Assembly (NCBI GenBank): GCA_040219025.1
Contig: JAVJTE010000012.1
Span: forward strand, 1 to 64,000
Direction of reading: 5' to 3'
Length of the DNA: 64,000 bases
Source of the DNA: HT1-32 sp040219025
Lineage (GTDB): Bacteria > Pseudomonadota > Alphaproteobacteria > Rhodospirillales > HT1-32
The first letter of the stretch is position 1, and each line of letters starts with the position of its first letter. The position numbers and the translations under genes are program-made. Positions 32,688 through 41,811 of this stretch are shown here, in pieces. Under the pieces are notes generated by a model that was given only the letters and a program-made list of their open reading frames with translations, searched no databases and had not been told where the DNA came from.

Positions 32688-33158
32688 GTGAAGAAGTTCA
32701 TACTTGTGCTGCTGCTTGCCATCGCACCGCTGACTGCCGGTAACGCGGCGGATCGTCATGCCGGCTATTACTATCCGGAACCCGACAGAATCGAGACCTA
32801 CATCTCCCGTGCCCAGACAATCGAGGGAGTTAACCGCCGCCAGCGGATCGGTTTTGTCGTCGGCTTCACGCAGGCGATTCTCTCGCGCCCCTATCCCCCG
32901 CCCTACGCAATCTTCGTGAAGGGCGATGACGCCGAGAAACTGCTGATTGTCGGTTATCAGGACGGCCATTTGAACACGATCTACCGGGTACGGGCGCTGC
33001 TCGCCCAGTTGACCAGTACGGCAAGGACAATGCCGGTTTTTCAGAAATTCGAGGTCGATGATATCTTCACTTATCTGGACCTGCTGAAAATGATGGGATT
33101 CGCGCAGATAACGGTGAGTGACGGCGACGCTTTTGCGCACCAGATACTCATTCAGTAG
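32688..33158 (+). CDS. Small secreted protein of a conserved uncharacterised family
   Basis: 156 aa from GTG 32688, preceded by AGAAGGGGAA; it opens with a signal peptide (KKFILVLLLAIAPLTAGNAA). The ATG-initiated frame to 32643 would bury the signal inside glycerate kinase. The mature part has a conserved-looking core: YYYPEPDRIETYISRA, RRQRIGFVVGFTQ, YAIFVKGDDAEKLLIVGYQ, IYRVRALLAQLTSTAR. Similar proteins in alphaproteobacteria have been named molybdopterin-guanine dinucleotide biosynthesis protein A, which this secreted protein is very unlikely to be. Its end overlaps the convergent DUF454 gene by 11 bases. Confidence 0.7.
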   Translation: MKKFILVLLLAIAPLTAGNAADRHAGYYYPEPDRIETYISRAQTIEGVNRRQRIGFVVGFTQAILSRPYPPPYAIFVKGDDAEKLLIVGYQDGHLNTIYRVRALLAQLTSTARTMPVFQKFEVDDIFTYLDLLKMMGFAQITVSDGDAFAHQILIQ

Positions 33159-33585
33159 GCCGCTTCGACGGGCGGGTCAGGATGAAACCTGCGCCCACCA
33201 GCATCAGCAGAATGATCAGGCCAAGCACTGCAGGACTGGCCACGTCCATGTAGACAGTCATCGCCAGGCTGAGTGACATCACGCCGAGAGCGACGGTCTT
33301 TGCCCGTACTGGGATGACGCCATGGTGCGACCAGTCCTGCAATGGCGGGCCAAAATTCGGATGCGTGATCAGCCAGGCATGCAGGGCGGGTGAACCCTTC
33401 GCAAAGGCCCATAACGCCAGCAGCATAAAGGGCGTGGTCGGCAGCACCGGCAGAACGGCGCCGGCAAACCCAATGACGACAAACAGCAACCCCAGACCGC
33501 GCCAGACCAGCACCACCGGCCTTGTGAGTCTGTTAGCTTCTGTCGGCTGCTCCTGCATGATACCCGGCTTTATCGGTTGTCTCAC
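33148..33585 (-). CDS. DUF454 (YbaN-like) inner-membrane protein
   Basis: 145 aa if started at GTG 33585, 136 aa from ATG 33558, neither with a strong ribosome site. The YbaN/DUF454 pattern is clear: RGLGLLFVVIGFAGAVLPVL then PTTPFMLLALWAFAKGSP and WLITHPNFGPPLQDW, followed by two hydrophobic helices at about 95-135. This protein family is widespread and uncharacterised. It overlaps the end of the convergent secreted protein gene by 11 bases. Confidence 0.85.
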   Translation of the reverse strand: MRQPIKPGIMQEQPTEANRLTRPVVLVWRGLGLLFVVIGFAGAVLPVLPTTPFMLLALWAFAKGSPALHAWLITHPNFGPPLQDWSHHGVIPVRAKTVALGVMSLSLAMTVYMDVASPAVLGLIILLMLVGAGFILTRPSKRPTE

Positions 33586-33711
33586 CAGTCTACAATGTGG
33601 CGACCATCAGAACAAAAGGTAGCCGCGATCACCCGGGCGCTCTGAACGCACTTGTACTGCCTTCAACGGGGCGTGATAAATCTATCTGACCAAAACCGAA
33701 GGGAAACAGGA

Positions 33712-35175
33712 ATGACCAAGCCAGACAGCTGCGACCTGCTGATTCGCAATGCGACGATCATCGACGGAACAGGCGCCAACCGCATCACGGGAGACCTTGC
33801 GGTGACCGGCGACCGGATTACCGCCATGGGTGATCTGTCGAAAATGACAGCCTCGCGCAGCATTGATGGCACAGGTCAGGTTCTGGCCCCGGGCTTCATC
33901 GACGCCCATACCCATGACGATGCCGTGCTGCTGGCCCGCCCGGACATGACGCCAAAAGTCAGCCAGGGTGTGACAACAGTTGTTGCCGGAAATTGCGGCG
34001 TCAGCCTGGCACCCCTCGAAATCCGCCGCCCGGTCCCGCCACCACTCGACCTGATCGGTGGCACACAAAGCTACAAGTATCCGAAATTCGCAGGCTATCT
34101 GGAGCAGCTCGACAAAGACCCGGCAGCCGTCAACGCAATCTTTCTGGTTGGTCACGCCACCCTGCGCGAAGGGGCGATGGAGCAGCTCGACCGTCCGGCA
34201 ACACCGGCAGAAATCAAAGTGATGCGAAAGACACTTGCCGAAGCACTGGACGCCGGTGTCGTCGGCATGAGCACCGGACTGTTCTACCCGCCCGCGCGCT
34301 GTGCCCCGACCGAAGAAATTATCGAACTGGCCAAAGACCTGAAACCCGCTGGCGGGATTTATGTCACCCATATGCGTGACGAGGCGGACCATCTGGAGAA
34401 ATCGGTGGAAGAAGCCATTCGCATTGGTGCCGATGCCGACGTGCAGGTCATCATCTCGCACCACAAGGCAACCGGCGTCAAAAACTGGGGCAAGGTCATG
34501 CGCACCCTGCCGATGATCGAAAAGGCGCGGGAGCGCCAGCGCATTGCCATGGATGTCTATCCCTACCTCGCCTCGTCGACCATTCTGCAGGAAAGCTCCA
34601 TCGGTGTCTCAAAACGGGTCATCGTCACATGGTCGGAATCAATGCCGGAAATGGCCGGTCGCGACCTCTCCGACATCGCCGCCGAGATGGGCCTCAGCGA
34701 TCTTGAAGCTGCCGAAAAACTGAAGCCTGCCGGTGCCGTCTATTTCAGCATGGACGAGGCCGACGTGCAGCGGGTCCTCAGCCACAGCCTGTCGATGATC
34801 GGCTCCGACGGTCTGCCGCATGATACCAAACCGCACCCGCGGCTGTGGGGCACCTTCCCCCGCGTCCTCGGGCATTATGCCCGTGACGTCGGTCTGTTCA
34901 CGCTGGAGCAGGCGGTGCACAAGATGACCGGCATGACCGCCCGCGAATTCGGAATCAGTGAACGGGGTGTCCTGAAAGTCGGCAATTATGCCGACATCAC
35001 CCTGTTCAATCCGGACGAGATCATCGACGCGGCAGATTTCGAGAACCCGATGCAGCCTGCACCCGGCGTCAATCTGGTGGTTGTGAACGGTCAGGCCGTC
35101 TGGCAATCCGGTACCCATACGGGCGCCCGGCCAGGCCGCGCCCTTCGCCGTCAGGCCCTGCAATCCGCCGCCTGA
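33712..35175 (+). CDS. N-acyl-D-amino-acid deacylase (D-aminoacylase)
   Basis: 487 aa from ATG 33712 (ribosome site GGGAAACAGGA upstream); an in-frame extension to 33652 lacks family similarity. It is an amidohydrolase-fold enzyme that releases D-amino acids from N-acyl-D-amino acids. Visible are APGFIDAHTHDDAVLL (metal HxH) near residue 60, VTTVVAGNCGVSLAPLE with the bridging Cys near 98, VGMSTGLFYPPARCAPTEE near 188, the metal-site THMRDEADHLE near 220 and IISHHKATGVKNWG near 248. The next gene, an aminotransferase, follows after 19 bases on the same strand. Confidence 0.92.
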   Translation: MTKPDSCDLLIRNATIIDGTGANRITGDLAVTGDRITAMGDLSKMTASRSIDGTGQVLAPGFIDAHTHDDAVLLARPDMTPKVSQGVTTVVAGNCGVSLAPLEIRRPVPPPLDLIGGTQSYKYPKFAGYLEQLDKDPAAVNAIFLVGHATLREGAMEQLDRPATPAEIKVMRKTLAEALDAGVVGMSTGLFYPPARCAPTEEIIELAKDLKPAGGIYVTHMRDEADHLEKSVEEAIRIGADADVQVIISHHKATGVKNWGKVMRTLPMIEKARERQRIAMDVYPYLASSTILQESSIGVSKRVIVTWSESMPEMAGRDLSDIAAEMGLSDLEAAEKLKPAGAVYFSMDEADVQRVLSHSLSMIGSDGLPHDTKPHPRLWGTFPRVLGHYARDVGLFTLEQAVHKMTGMTAREFGISERGVLKVGNYADITLFNPDEIIDAADFENPMQPAPGVNLVVVNGQAVWQSGTHTGARPGRALRRQALQSAA

Positions 35176-35194
35176 TCTGACAGGGATTATTCAG

Positions 35195-36376
35195 ATGCTG
35201 AACACCCGTCTGGCAAATCTGCCGAACAGCCCCTTCGAGCGCCTTGGCAGTCTGCTGACGGGTGTCGCACCGCCGCTGGAGCCTCTCGACCTGACCATCG
35301 GCGAGCCCCAGCACCCCTATCCGGACTGGATTGCCCGGGATATTCAGGATGCACGCCATCTCTGGGGCAAATATGCACCGCGTCGGGGCACCCTCCCGCT
35401 GCTGCAGTCCATCGCCGGATACCTCACCCGGCGCTATCATCTGCCGCAGGGGATGATTGAACCGGCACGTCACATCGTACCGCTGACCGGCACCCGTGAA
35501 GGACTGTTCCTCGTCGTTAATCTGGTGACCCCGCCGGTGAAAGCCGGCAAACAGCCCGCCGTCCTGATTCCGAATCCGTTCTATCATGCCTATGCCGGCG
35601 CGGCGCTTGCGGCCGGTGCTGAACCGGTCTTTGTCTCCGCCCGTGCCGATACCGGGTTCCTGCCTGACCCGGCGCTACTGGATGACGATCTGCTGGCACG
35701 TACCAGCGCATTTTTTCTCTGCTCACCGGCAAACCCGCAGGGTGTATTCGCATCGAAGGAACTGCTGTGGCGCATGATCGAACTGGCCCGGCTGCACGAC
35801 TTCGTTCTGCTGCTCGATGAATGTTATGCCGAAATCTACAACGACCTGCCACCGACGGGCGGACTGGAAGTCTGTGCGGCGACGGGGGGCGATATGCGCA
35901 ATGTTCTGGTCTTCCACTCCCTGTCCAAACGCTCAAGCGCACCGGGACTGCGTTCCGGCTTCGTCGCCGGTGATCCGGACATACTGGCAAAATTCGGTGC
36001 CCTGCGGGATTATGCCTCCGCCATCCAGCCGCTGCCGGTCCAGCATGCATCGGCGACGCTCTGGAACGATGATGCCCATGTCGAGGCGAACCGGAACCTC
36101 TATCGCCAGAAGTTTGCCGCCGCAGACCGGATACTCGGTCAGAAACCCGGGTACGACACTCCCCCCGGCGGTTTCTTCCTCTGGCTGAATGTCGGCGATG
36201 GCGTCGCCGCGGCCCGGCGCCTCTGGGCCGGGCAAGGCGTAAAGGTCGTCCCCGGAAGCTACCTGTCCCGCGACGATGCGCTGGGAAACCCCGGCGCCGA
36301 ATATATCCGCGTCGCGCTGGTACAGGATCTGGCAAAGACAGAATCCGCCCTGCATCGCATCGCGGGAGCTGTCTGA
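35195..36376 (+). CDS. Class I/II aminotransferase, DapC-like
   Basis: 393 aa PLP enzyme related to succinyldiaminopimelate and other fold-type I transaminases. LTIGEPQHPYPDWI near residue 35 is typical of the DapC/YfdZ branch. SPANPQGVFA near 180 holds the Asn and Pro of the PLP pocket, LLLDECYAEIY near 210 the PLP-pyridine Asp, and HSLSKRSSAPGLRSGFVAGD near 248 the PLP-binding Lys and the phosphate-binding Arg. A C-terminal YIRVALVQD holds the carboxylate-binding Arg. Context (D-aminoacylase upstream) hints at amino-acid breakdown rather than only lysine biosynthesis, but the substrate is open. Confidence 0.85.
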   Translation: MLNTRLANLPNSPFERLGSLLTGVAPPLEPLDLTIGEPQHPYPDWIARDIQDARHLWGKYAPRRGTLPLLQSIAGYLTRRYHLPQGMIEPARHIVPLTGTREGLFLVVNLVTPPVKAGKQPAVLIPNPFYHAYAGAALAAGAEPVFVSARADTGFLPDPALLDDDLLARTSAFFLCSPANPQGVFASKELLWRMIELARLHDFVLLLDECYAEIYNDLPPTGGLEVCAATGGDMRNVLVFHSLSKRSSAPGLRSGFVAGDPDILAKFGALRDYASAIQPLPVQHASATLWNDDAHVEANRNLYRQKFAAADRILGQKPGYDTPPGGFFLWLNVGDGVAAARRLWAGQGVKVVPGSYLSRDDALGNPGAEYIRVALVQDLAKTESALHRIAGAV

Positions 36377-36388
36377 CTGTCCGGCAGA

Positions 36389-36832
36389 TCAGATCGGCGC
36401 ATTCCGTGGTACACCCTTGAGGTCTTCGGAGCCGGTGCGCAGGCGATAGACACCCTCACCGGTTGCGATCAGGTCGCCGTTCGCGTTGAACATTTCTCCC
36501 GCACAGAAGTAAATCTTGCGGCCACCACCCGTGCGCCGCGCGACACAGCGCACCCGTCCGGCCTTCGCCTGTCCGAGGAAGTTTGTCGTCAGTGACAGGG
36601 TTACGGCATATCGGATGTTGCCGGGCTCACTGCAATACTGTCCGGCATAGCCACAGACCGCATCCAGCATCGTCGCGATAACACCGCCATGCAAAACGCC
36701 GGTTCGGTTGAGATGGCGAGGCTCCAGGTCGAGTTCCAGTACGGCATGCCCGTCCGACCATTCCGTCAGCTCGTAGCCGACAGTTATGTTGAAGCCGCTG
36801 AGTTCTTCTTCCTGAATAGCCTGACTGGTCAT
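36389..36832 (-). CDS. PaaI-family acyl-CoA thioesterase
   Basis: 147 aa hot-dog-fold protein. LNRTGVLHGGVIATMLDAVCGYAG near residues 41-64 is the characteristic catalytic helix region (HGG and Asp), followed by VTLSLTTNFLGQAKAGRVRCVA and a C-terminal ATGEGVYRL. It hydrolyses acyl-CoA, possibly phenylacetyl-type or medium-chain. It is convergent with the aminotransferase and lies 31 bases downstream of a short-chain dehydrogenase remnant on the same strand, which suggests that a larger lipid or aromatic gene group has decayed here. Confidence 0.88.
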   Translation of the reverse strand: MTSQAIQEEELSGFNITVGYELTEWSDGHAVLELDLEPRHLNRTGVLHGGVIATMLDAVCGYAGQYCSEPGNIRYAVTLSLTTNFLGQAKAGRVRCVARRTGGGRKIYFCAGEMFNANGDLIATGEGVYRLRTGSEDLKGVPRNAPI

Positions 36833-36863
36833 GATGTTGCCTCTGTGAATTGGATGAGGCGTT

Positions 36864-37013
36864 TTAGAATGTCAGATAGCCACCGTCCACCGGCAGCATC
36901 ACCCGCGTCACATAACCCGACGCATCAGAGAGCAAAAACCACAGAAAATCGACCGCTTCCGGTTCCACCACAACTTTCGTAATTCCCCTGACATACCCGG
37001 CCAGACTGCAGGG
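36864..37013 (-). pseudogene. C-terminal remnant of a short-chain dehydrogenase/reductase
   Basis: The complement of this stretch is open and ends at TAA (36864-36866). Its last about 35 codons read VEPEAVDFLWFLLSDA then SGYVTRVMLPVDGGYLTF, which is the classic SDR C-terminus (LASDxAxYVTGxxxxVDGG). The upstream part, with Rossmann TGxxxGxG and YxxxK, is absent; the sequence before about 37013 has no SDR character. It is therefore a truncated relic. It sits in the 354-base gap between the thioesterase and DapA-like genes. The rest of that gap (37014-37186) holds only possible promoter sequence. Confidence 0.55.
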
Positions 37014-37186
37014 GCAGTCATGAGACAACACGACTCATTGGCCCGGAATGACCGCCGGCAGAGGACGACCGTACTGGAAGATCCGGTCCTGAATATCATA
37101 GATTCTTGCCAATTTAATTGTAGCAGGCATATGACAAACGCTATAGTCCGCAAACAAATCAGCCTGCTCTTTTCGAGGAATGTCCC

Positions 37187-38107
37187 ATGCCGAATACTGC
37201 ACTTCGCGGCGTCTATGCTGCTGTCGCCACCCCGTTCACGAAAGAGTACGAGCCGGATATCGGTCGCTGGCTGGCGCATTGCCACTGGTTGCTGGAGAAC
37301 GGCTGCAACGGTCTGGCACCGCTTGGCACGACGAGCGAGGCCAATTCGATCAGTCTCGAAAAACGGCTGGAGATGATTGCCGCCTTCGGAGAGTCAAAAC
37401 TGCCGAAAGGTACGGCCATCTTCGGAACCGGTGCCTGCGCCATTGCCGAGGCTGTCCGGCTGACCCGGGCCTCCATTGATGCCGGAGCGGGCGGCCAGCT
37501 CATGCTGCCGCCGTTCTATTACAAGAACCCCAGCGAGGACGGCCTGTTCGCGTTCTTCTCGGAAGTGATCCAGCGCGTTGGTGATGACCGGATGCGGCTT
37601 TATCTCTATCACTTCCCGCAGATGTCGGCGACGCCGATCCCGGTTTCACTGACCCTGCGCCTGAAAAAGGAATATGGCGATCTGGTCGCCGGCATGAAAG
37701 ACAGCTCGGGTGTCTGGGCCTATACGGCAGAAACCCTGCAGGAAATCCCGGGTTTCGGTGCCTTCTGCGGCAATGAAACCTTCCTGCTGGATACGCTTCG
37801 GGCCGGTGGCGCGGGCACCATTTCGGCCTCGACCAATATCTCCTCGGCGATCTGTCAGAAGGTTTACGCCAACTGGGAAAGCGATGCGGCGGCGGATTAT
37901 CAGGCTGCCGTCACCGCCGTGCGCAAGGTCTTCCAGAATTTCCCGACCTTCGCCGGTCAGAAGGCGGTCAAGGCACATGTCACCGGCGATCCGGAGTGGG
38001 AACGGCTTTCCCCGCCGCTGGAGCCGATGTCAGCCGCAGCGAAGGCTGACCTGATCGGCCAGCTTCAGGCGCTGGGGCATCTGTCCGGCTATCTGAAAGC
38101 TGCGTGA
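37187..38107 (+). CDS. Dihydrodipicolinate synthase (DapA)-family aldolase/lyase
   Basis: 306 aa class I aldolase-fold protein. PLGTTSEANSISLEKR near residue 45 resembles the GTTGE loop of DapA, LYLYHFPQMSAT near 138 contains the Tyr that shuttles protons in the active site, and DLVAGMKDSSGVW near 165 holds the Schiff-base Lys. The GTTSE variant and FPQM differ from biosynthetic DapA, so it is probably a member of the catabolic branch (keto-deoxy sugar acid or hydroxy-amino acid aldolases). A ribosome site GAGGAA lies 8 bases upstream. A MATE transporter follows 40 bases later. Confidence 0.85.
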   Translation: MPNTALRGVYAAVATPFTKEYEPDIGRWLAHCHWLLENGCNGLAPLGTTSEANSISLEKRLEMIAAFGESKLPKGTAIFGTGACAIAEAVRLTRASIDAGAGGQLMLPPFYYKNPSEDGLFAFFSEVIQRVGDDRMRLYLYHFPQMSATPIPVSLTLRLKKEYGDLVAGMKDSSGVWAYTAETLQEIPGFGAFCGNETFLLDTLRAGGAGTISASTNISSAICQKVYANWESDAAADYQAAVTAVRKVFQNFPTFAGQKAVKAHVTGDPEWERLSPPLEPMSAAAKADLIGQLQALGHLSGYLKAA

Positions 38108-38147
38108 AAGGCCTGAACGCCCGGATTCAGCGTAAAGCCGGGACATC

Positions 38148-39491
38148 ATGATCCGACTGGCCGACAGGGCGCTTTACCGGCGGATCTGGGTGATCGCCCT
38201 GCCGATGATGCTGGCCAGCGTGTCGGAGCCCCTGCTGGGTGCTGTCGACACGGCTGTGGTCGGGCATCTGCCTGACCCGAAGCATCTCGGCGCGGTCGCT
38301 GTTGGCGCGATGCTGTTTTCCTATGTCTTCTGGGCCTTCGGGTTTCTGAAGATGGCGACTGGCGGTTTCTCGGCGCAGGCATTCGGAAAATCCGATGGCG
38401 ATGAGTTGCGTGCGGTGCTCGGTCGTGCCATGCTGATTGCTGCCGGCATATCGCTGGCGATGATCCTGCTGCAGCGACCGATACTTGCCTTCGCCCTGCC
38501 GCTTATCGGGGCGGCAGAGGATGTCAGCGAACTTGCCGATCTGTATTTCAGCATCCGGATATGGAGCACGCCGGCAGCGCTGGCCAACTATGTTTTCTTC
38601 GGCTGGCTGCTCGGCATGCAGAATGCCCGCGCCAACCTGATCATAACGATGGCGCTGAATATCCTGAATATCGGCCTCGACCTGCTGTTTGTGGTCGAAT
38701 TCGGGTGGGGGGTCGCAGGCGTTGCCTGGGCGACGGTTGTGGCCAGCTATGTTGCAGCCCTGATCGGATGGTTCTATGTCTCCCGCGGTCTGCGCCAGTA
38801 TCCGGGTAACTGGAGCCTTCCGGCGCTTTTCAACGCGGCAAAGCACCGCAAACTCTTCAGCACAAACAGTGACCTGTTTATCCGGACACTCTGCCTAGTC
38901 TCATGCTGGGCCGTGTTCACCTCGGTCGGCGCACAGATGGGAACCGTTATTCTGGCCGCAAATGCGGTCCTCATGACGTTCATGCAGATCATGGCCTATG
39001 CCCTCGACGGTTTCGCCAATGCGGCGCAGGCCGTTGCCGGAGCGGCCTATGGTGCCGGCGACCGCCAGCAGTTTGAAGACGTTGTGCGTGCCGCCGGGCA
39101 CTGGTCGGTGATCTTCGGCCTGCTGATCGGGGCCGTCTTCATGTTGTTTGGCGGCGTCATGATTGACGTGATGACCGGCCTTCCGGACGTGCGGGAACTG
39201 GCGAAGCATTATCTGCCCTGGCTGGCCCTGCTGACAACGATCTCGACCTGGGCGTTTCTGTATGATGGCGTTTTCCTCGGTGCCACCGAGACACTGCCAC
39301 TCCGAAACACCTCGGCCTTCTGTCTTGTTGTCTTCCTTGCTGCACTTTACGGCGGCACCCATTTCTTTGGCCCCGACGCCATGTGGCCGGCCATCCTGCT
39401 GCTTAATCTGTTGCGGGGACTGACACTGCATCTCTCCTATCCCCGTCTGCTCGAGTCCATCAACCGGCCGCCGCCTGCTCCTTCAGGCTGA
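38148..39491 (+). CDS. MATE-family efflux transporter (DinF-like)
   Basis: 447 aa with 12 predicted helices in two MatE repeats. The N-terminal repeat opens with LPMMLASVSEPLLGAVDTAVVGHL, the DinF-branch signature. The second half has MQIMAYALDGFANAAQAVAG (about residue 280), aligning with the same signature. MATE pumps expel organic cations or drugs in exchange for Na+ or H+. It is the second gene of a rightward pair with the DapA-like protein; no substrate can be inferred. The stop lies 42 bases before the convergent protease gene. Confidence 0.92.
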   Translation: MIRLADRALYRRIWVIALPMMLASVSEPLLGAVDTAVVGHLPDPKHLGAVAVGAMLFSYVFWAFGFLKMATGGFSAQAFGKSDGDELRAVLGRAMLIAAGISLAMILLQRPILAFALPLIGAAEDVSELADLYFSIRIWSTPAALANYVFFGWLLGMQNARANLIITMALNILNIGLDLLFVVEFGWGVAGVAWATVVASYVAALIGWFYVSRGLRQYPGNWSLPALFNAAKHRKLFSTNSDLFIRTLCLVSCWAVFTSVGAQMGTVILAANAVLMTFMQIMAYALDGFANAAQAVAGAAYGAGDRQQFEDVVRAAGHWSVIFGLLIGAVFMLFGGVMIDVMTGLPDVRELAKHYLPWLALLTTISTWAFLYDGVFLGATETLPLRNTSAFCLVVFLAALYGGTHFFGPDAMWPAILLLNLLRGLTLHLSYPRLLESINRPPPAPSG

Positions 39492-39533
39492 TGACAGATC
39501 CCGGCCGGCCGTGCCTCCGGCGCAAAACCCGGA

Positions 39534-40502
39534 TCACTTTTTCAGGTCTTCCATTGCCCGTCCCAGATAGGGGATATCGAGTTCATCCGGCACCGCCGGG
39601 CCACCCCTGCGAGCCCAGATTTCCATCGCCGTCGGCAGGTTGTCGGCTTCCGGGAATTTCTGCTTCAGGATTTCATATACCGTCCGTCTGGGCGGGCGCA
39701 TACCGCGGGGAATGCCGGGCGAGGTCAGCCCCCCTGCCCGCAGGGCCTGGTTGAACATGACCACAGTCGACAGCGCCTTGTTATAGCTCCGGGAGATCGT
39801 GATGTTGACACCAAGCACGCGAAACCCGCCATCACGCCAGACCAGCAGGGGCGAGCCGGAATCACCCTGAACAATATCGCATTTATGGCCCAGCACAGGC
39901 TGGCCTTTGAAAAATCCGTCGACCTGACAATTGATATGAGCGCTCAGCACATGCGGGGCATCACCGCTGTAGCCGGCCTGCAGAAACACCGTCGTGCGAT
40001 CCACCAGCCGCTGGAAATTTTCCGGCCCCAGCGGAGAAATACCGATATAGCCGACCTCGCGCCCGATATCCCGGTCGAGCTTCAGCAGCGCCCAGTCATT
40101 TGCATTGTTATTCGCATCCGGCGGTATCCGCGGATCAAAGCCGGTCGGCAGAATAATTTCACGGGCCTTCGCGTCGGTCAGCCATTCACCGCGCATGTAA
40201 CCGGCGACGAAGGTGACCGACCCGGCGCGGACATAATCCTGTGTCAGACGGTTATAGAGACAATGCGCTGCCGTCAGCACCACCGCCTCGCCGATCAGCG
40301 TTCCCGTGCAATGCCCCCGGCTGCGCAGCCCGGTGATGACATTGACCCGCCCGACGGCACTCCACGGATATTCGCGACTGTCCATGACGACGCGGTTATC
40401 TTCACCCTTGATCCCGATGCGGCTCAGCGTCGCCGCAGACAGGCTTGCCGGTAGCAACCCGCCGCAGAGGATCAGCACAGCAATCCACCAGCGAAACGTC
40501 AT
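39534..40502 (-). CDS. Secreted trypsin-like serine protease (S1 family)
   Basis: 322 aa from ATG 40502, with GGAGGG 5-10 bases upstream; the longer frame to 40535 lacks a signal at its start. A signal peptide (WWIAVLILCGGLLPASLSAA) is followed by the S1 fold. The catalytic triad is visible: LTAAHCLYN (His) near residue 78, NDWALLKLDRD (Asp) near 130 and QGDSGSPLLVW (Ser) near 213. Two Cys of HCDIVQGD and NCQVDGFFKGQ could form the conserved disulfide. A C-terminal extension (about 260-322, KFPEADNLPTAMEIWARRGGP) has no obvious domain. It is probably a periplasmic or secreted endopeptidase. Confidence 0.88.
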   Translation of the reverse strand: MTFRWWIAVLILCGGLLPASLSAATLSRIGIKGEDNRVVMDSREYPWSAVGRVNVITGLRSRGHCTGTLIGEAVVLTAAHCLYNRLTQDYVRAGSVTFVAGYMRGEWLTDAKAREIILPTGFDPRIPPDANNNANDWALLKLDRDIGREVGYIGISPLGPENFQRLVDRTTVFLQAGYSGDAPHVLSAHINCQVDGFFKGQPVLGHKCDIVQGDSGSPLLVWRDGGFRVLGVNITISRSYNKALSTVVMFNQALRAGGLTSPGIPRGMRPPRRTVYEILKQKFPEADNLPTAMEIWARRGGPAVPDELDIPYLGRAMEDLKK

Positions 40503-40599
40503 TCCGTACCCTCCGTTTTCCCACCCCCGAGGCATAGACTGTATCAGCAGAATTTAGAAGCCCTTGAACTGTGCCCCGCCATCGCGCAGTTATGATCTC

Positions 40600-41811
40600 A
40601 TGACCTCCGACTTTAAAAATCTCCGCGCTGACTTCCCGGTCTTCGATCAGGGCCCGCTGCATTATCTCGACCATGCCTCCTCCAGCCAGGTGCCGGATGT
40701 CGTGATGAATGCGGTCTCCGCCCATGACCTGACTTCGCGGGCCAATGTTCACCGCAGTGTCTATGATCTGGCAGAGCGTGCGACCGCGGCTTATGAAGGC
40801 GCCCGGGAAAATCTGGCCGGCTGGATCAACGCCGCTTCGGACCGGGAGGTGGTGTTCACCAGCGGCTGTACAGCGGCGATCAATCTTGTCGCCCACAGTT
40901 TCGGCAGCCTGATGCAGCCCGGCGATGAAGTCATCATTTCAGAGCTGGACCATCACGCGAATATCGTTCCCTGGCAGATGCTGCGGGACCGGGCCGGCAT
41001 TGTTCTCAAAGTCCTCCCCGTCGACGAGCGGGGTATTCTTGACCTCTCCCGGCTGGAGCAGATCATCACCCCGCGCTGCCGGCTGATTGCTGTCACGCAT
41101 ATCTCCAACGTTACCGGCGCCGTCACGAATATTGACCAGGTTGTTTCGATCGCCAGATCTGCCGGGGCTGCCGTACTGCTGGATGGCGCGCAGGCCATGG
41201 GCCACGGGCCGGTTGATGTGCAGCATCTCGGCATCGATTTCTATACCGGGTCGGGCCACAAGATGTACGGCCCGACGGGTATCGGATTCCTCTGGGGCCG
41301 GGGCGAGTTGCTGGAGCAGATGCCGCCGTTCCATGGTGGCGGCGAAATGATCCGGCGGGTGACGATGGAGAGAACAACCTACGCCGAACCCCCGGGACGC
41401 TTTGAAGCCGGCACCCCGCCGGTTACCCAGGCTGCGGGGCTGAATGCTGCCATCAACTGGATGCGGCGGCAGGACTGGACTGCAATCGGCCAGATGGAGC
41501 GCGGCCTGACCGAACGCCTTCTCAACGGTCTTTCCGGCATCCCCGGCATCACAATCGCCGGACCACAGGGATTGCAATCCCGCGCGCCCGTCGTCTCATT
41601 CTCGCACGAGACGATCCACGCCCACGATATTTGCGAAATTCTCAATCTGCATCATGTGGCTGTCCGTGGCGGGCATCATTGTGCCCAGCCGCTGCTGGAT
41701 GCCATCGACGTCGCCGCCCTGACGCGGGTCAGCCTCGGGGCCTACAACAACGCTGACGACATTGATGCGTTTCTGGCGGGACTGGCGGATGCGATCAGGA
41801 GGCTACGGTGA
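40600..41811 (+). CDS. SufS-like cysteine desulfurase (class V aminotransferase)
   Basis: 403 aa from ATG 40600, the start that gives the usual N-terminus (NLRADFPVF then YLDHASSSQVP). PLP is bound by the Lys in YTGSGHKMYGPTGIGFLWG near residue 225, with HISNVTGAV near 168 and LLDGAQAMGH near 200. The persulfide Cys lies in AVRGGHHCAQPL near 363, the SufS pattern. It transfers sulfur from cysteine to the SufU-like scaffold encoded by the next gene, whose GTG start overlaps its stop by 4 bases. The rest of a suf operon (sufB, C, D) is not present, so this is a stand-alone pair. Confidence 0.9.
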   Translation: MTSDFKNLRADFPVFDQGPLHYLDHASSSQVPDVVMNAVSAHDLTSRANVHRSVYDLAERATAAYEGARENLAGWINAASDREVVFTSGCTAAINLVAHSFGSLMQPGDEVIISELDHHANIVPWQMLRDRAGIVLKVLPVDERGILDLSRLEQIITPRCRLIAVTHISNVTGAVTNIDQVVSIARSAGAAVLLDGAQAMGHGPVDVQHLGIDFYTGSGHKMYGPTGIGFLWGRGELLEQMPPFHGGGEMIRRVTMERTTYAEPPGRFEAGTPPVTQAAGLNAAINWMRRQDWTAIGQMERGLTERLLNGLSGIPGITIAGPQGLQSRAPVVSFSHETIHAHDICEILNLHHVAVRGGHHCAQPLLDAIDVAALTRVSLGAYNNADDIDAFLAGLADAIRRLR

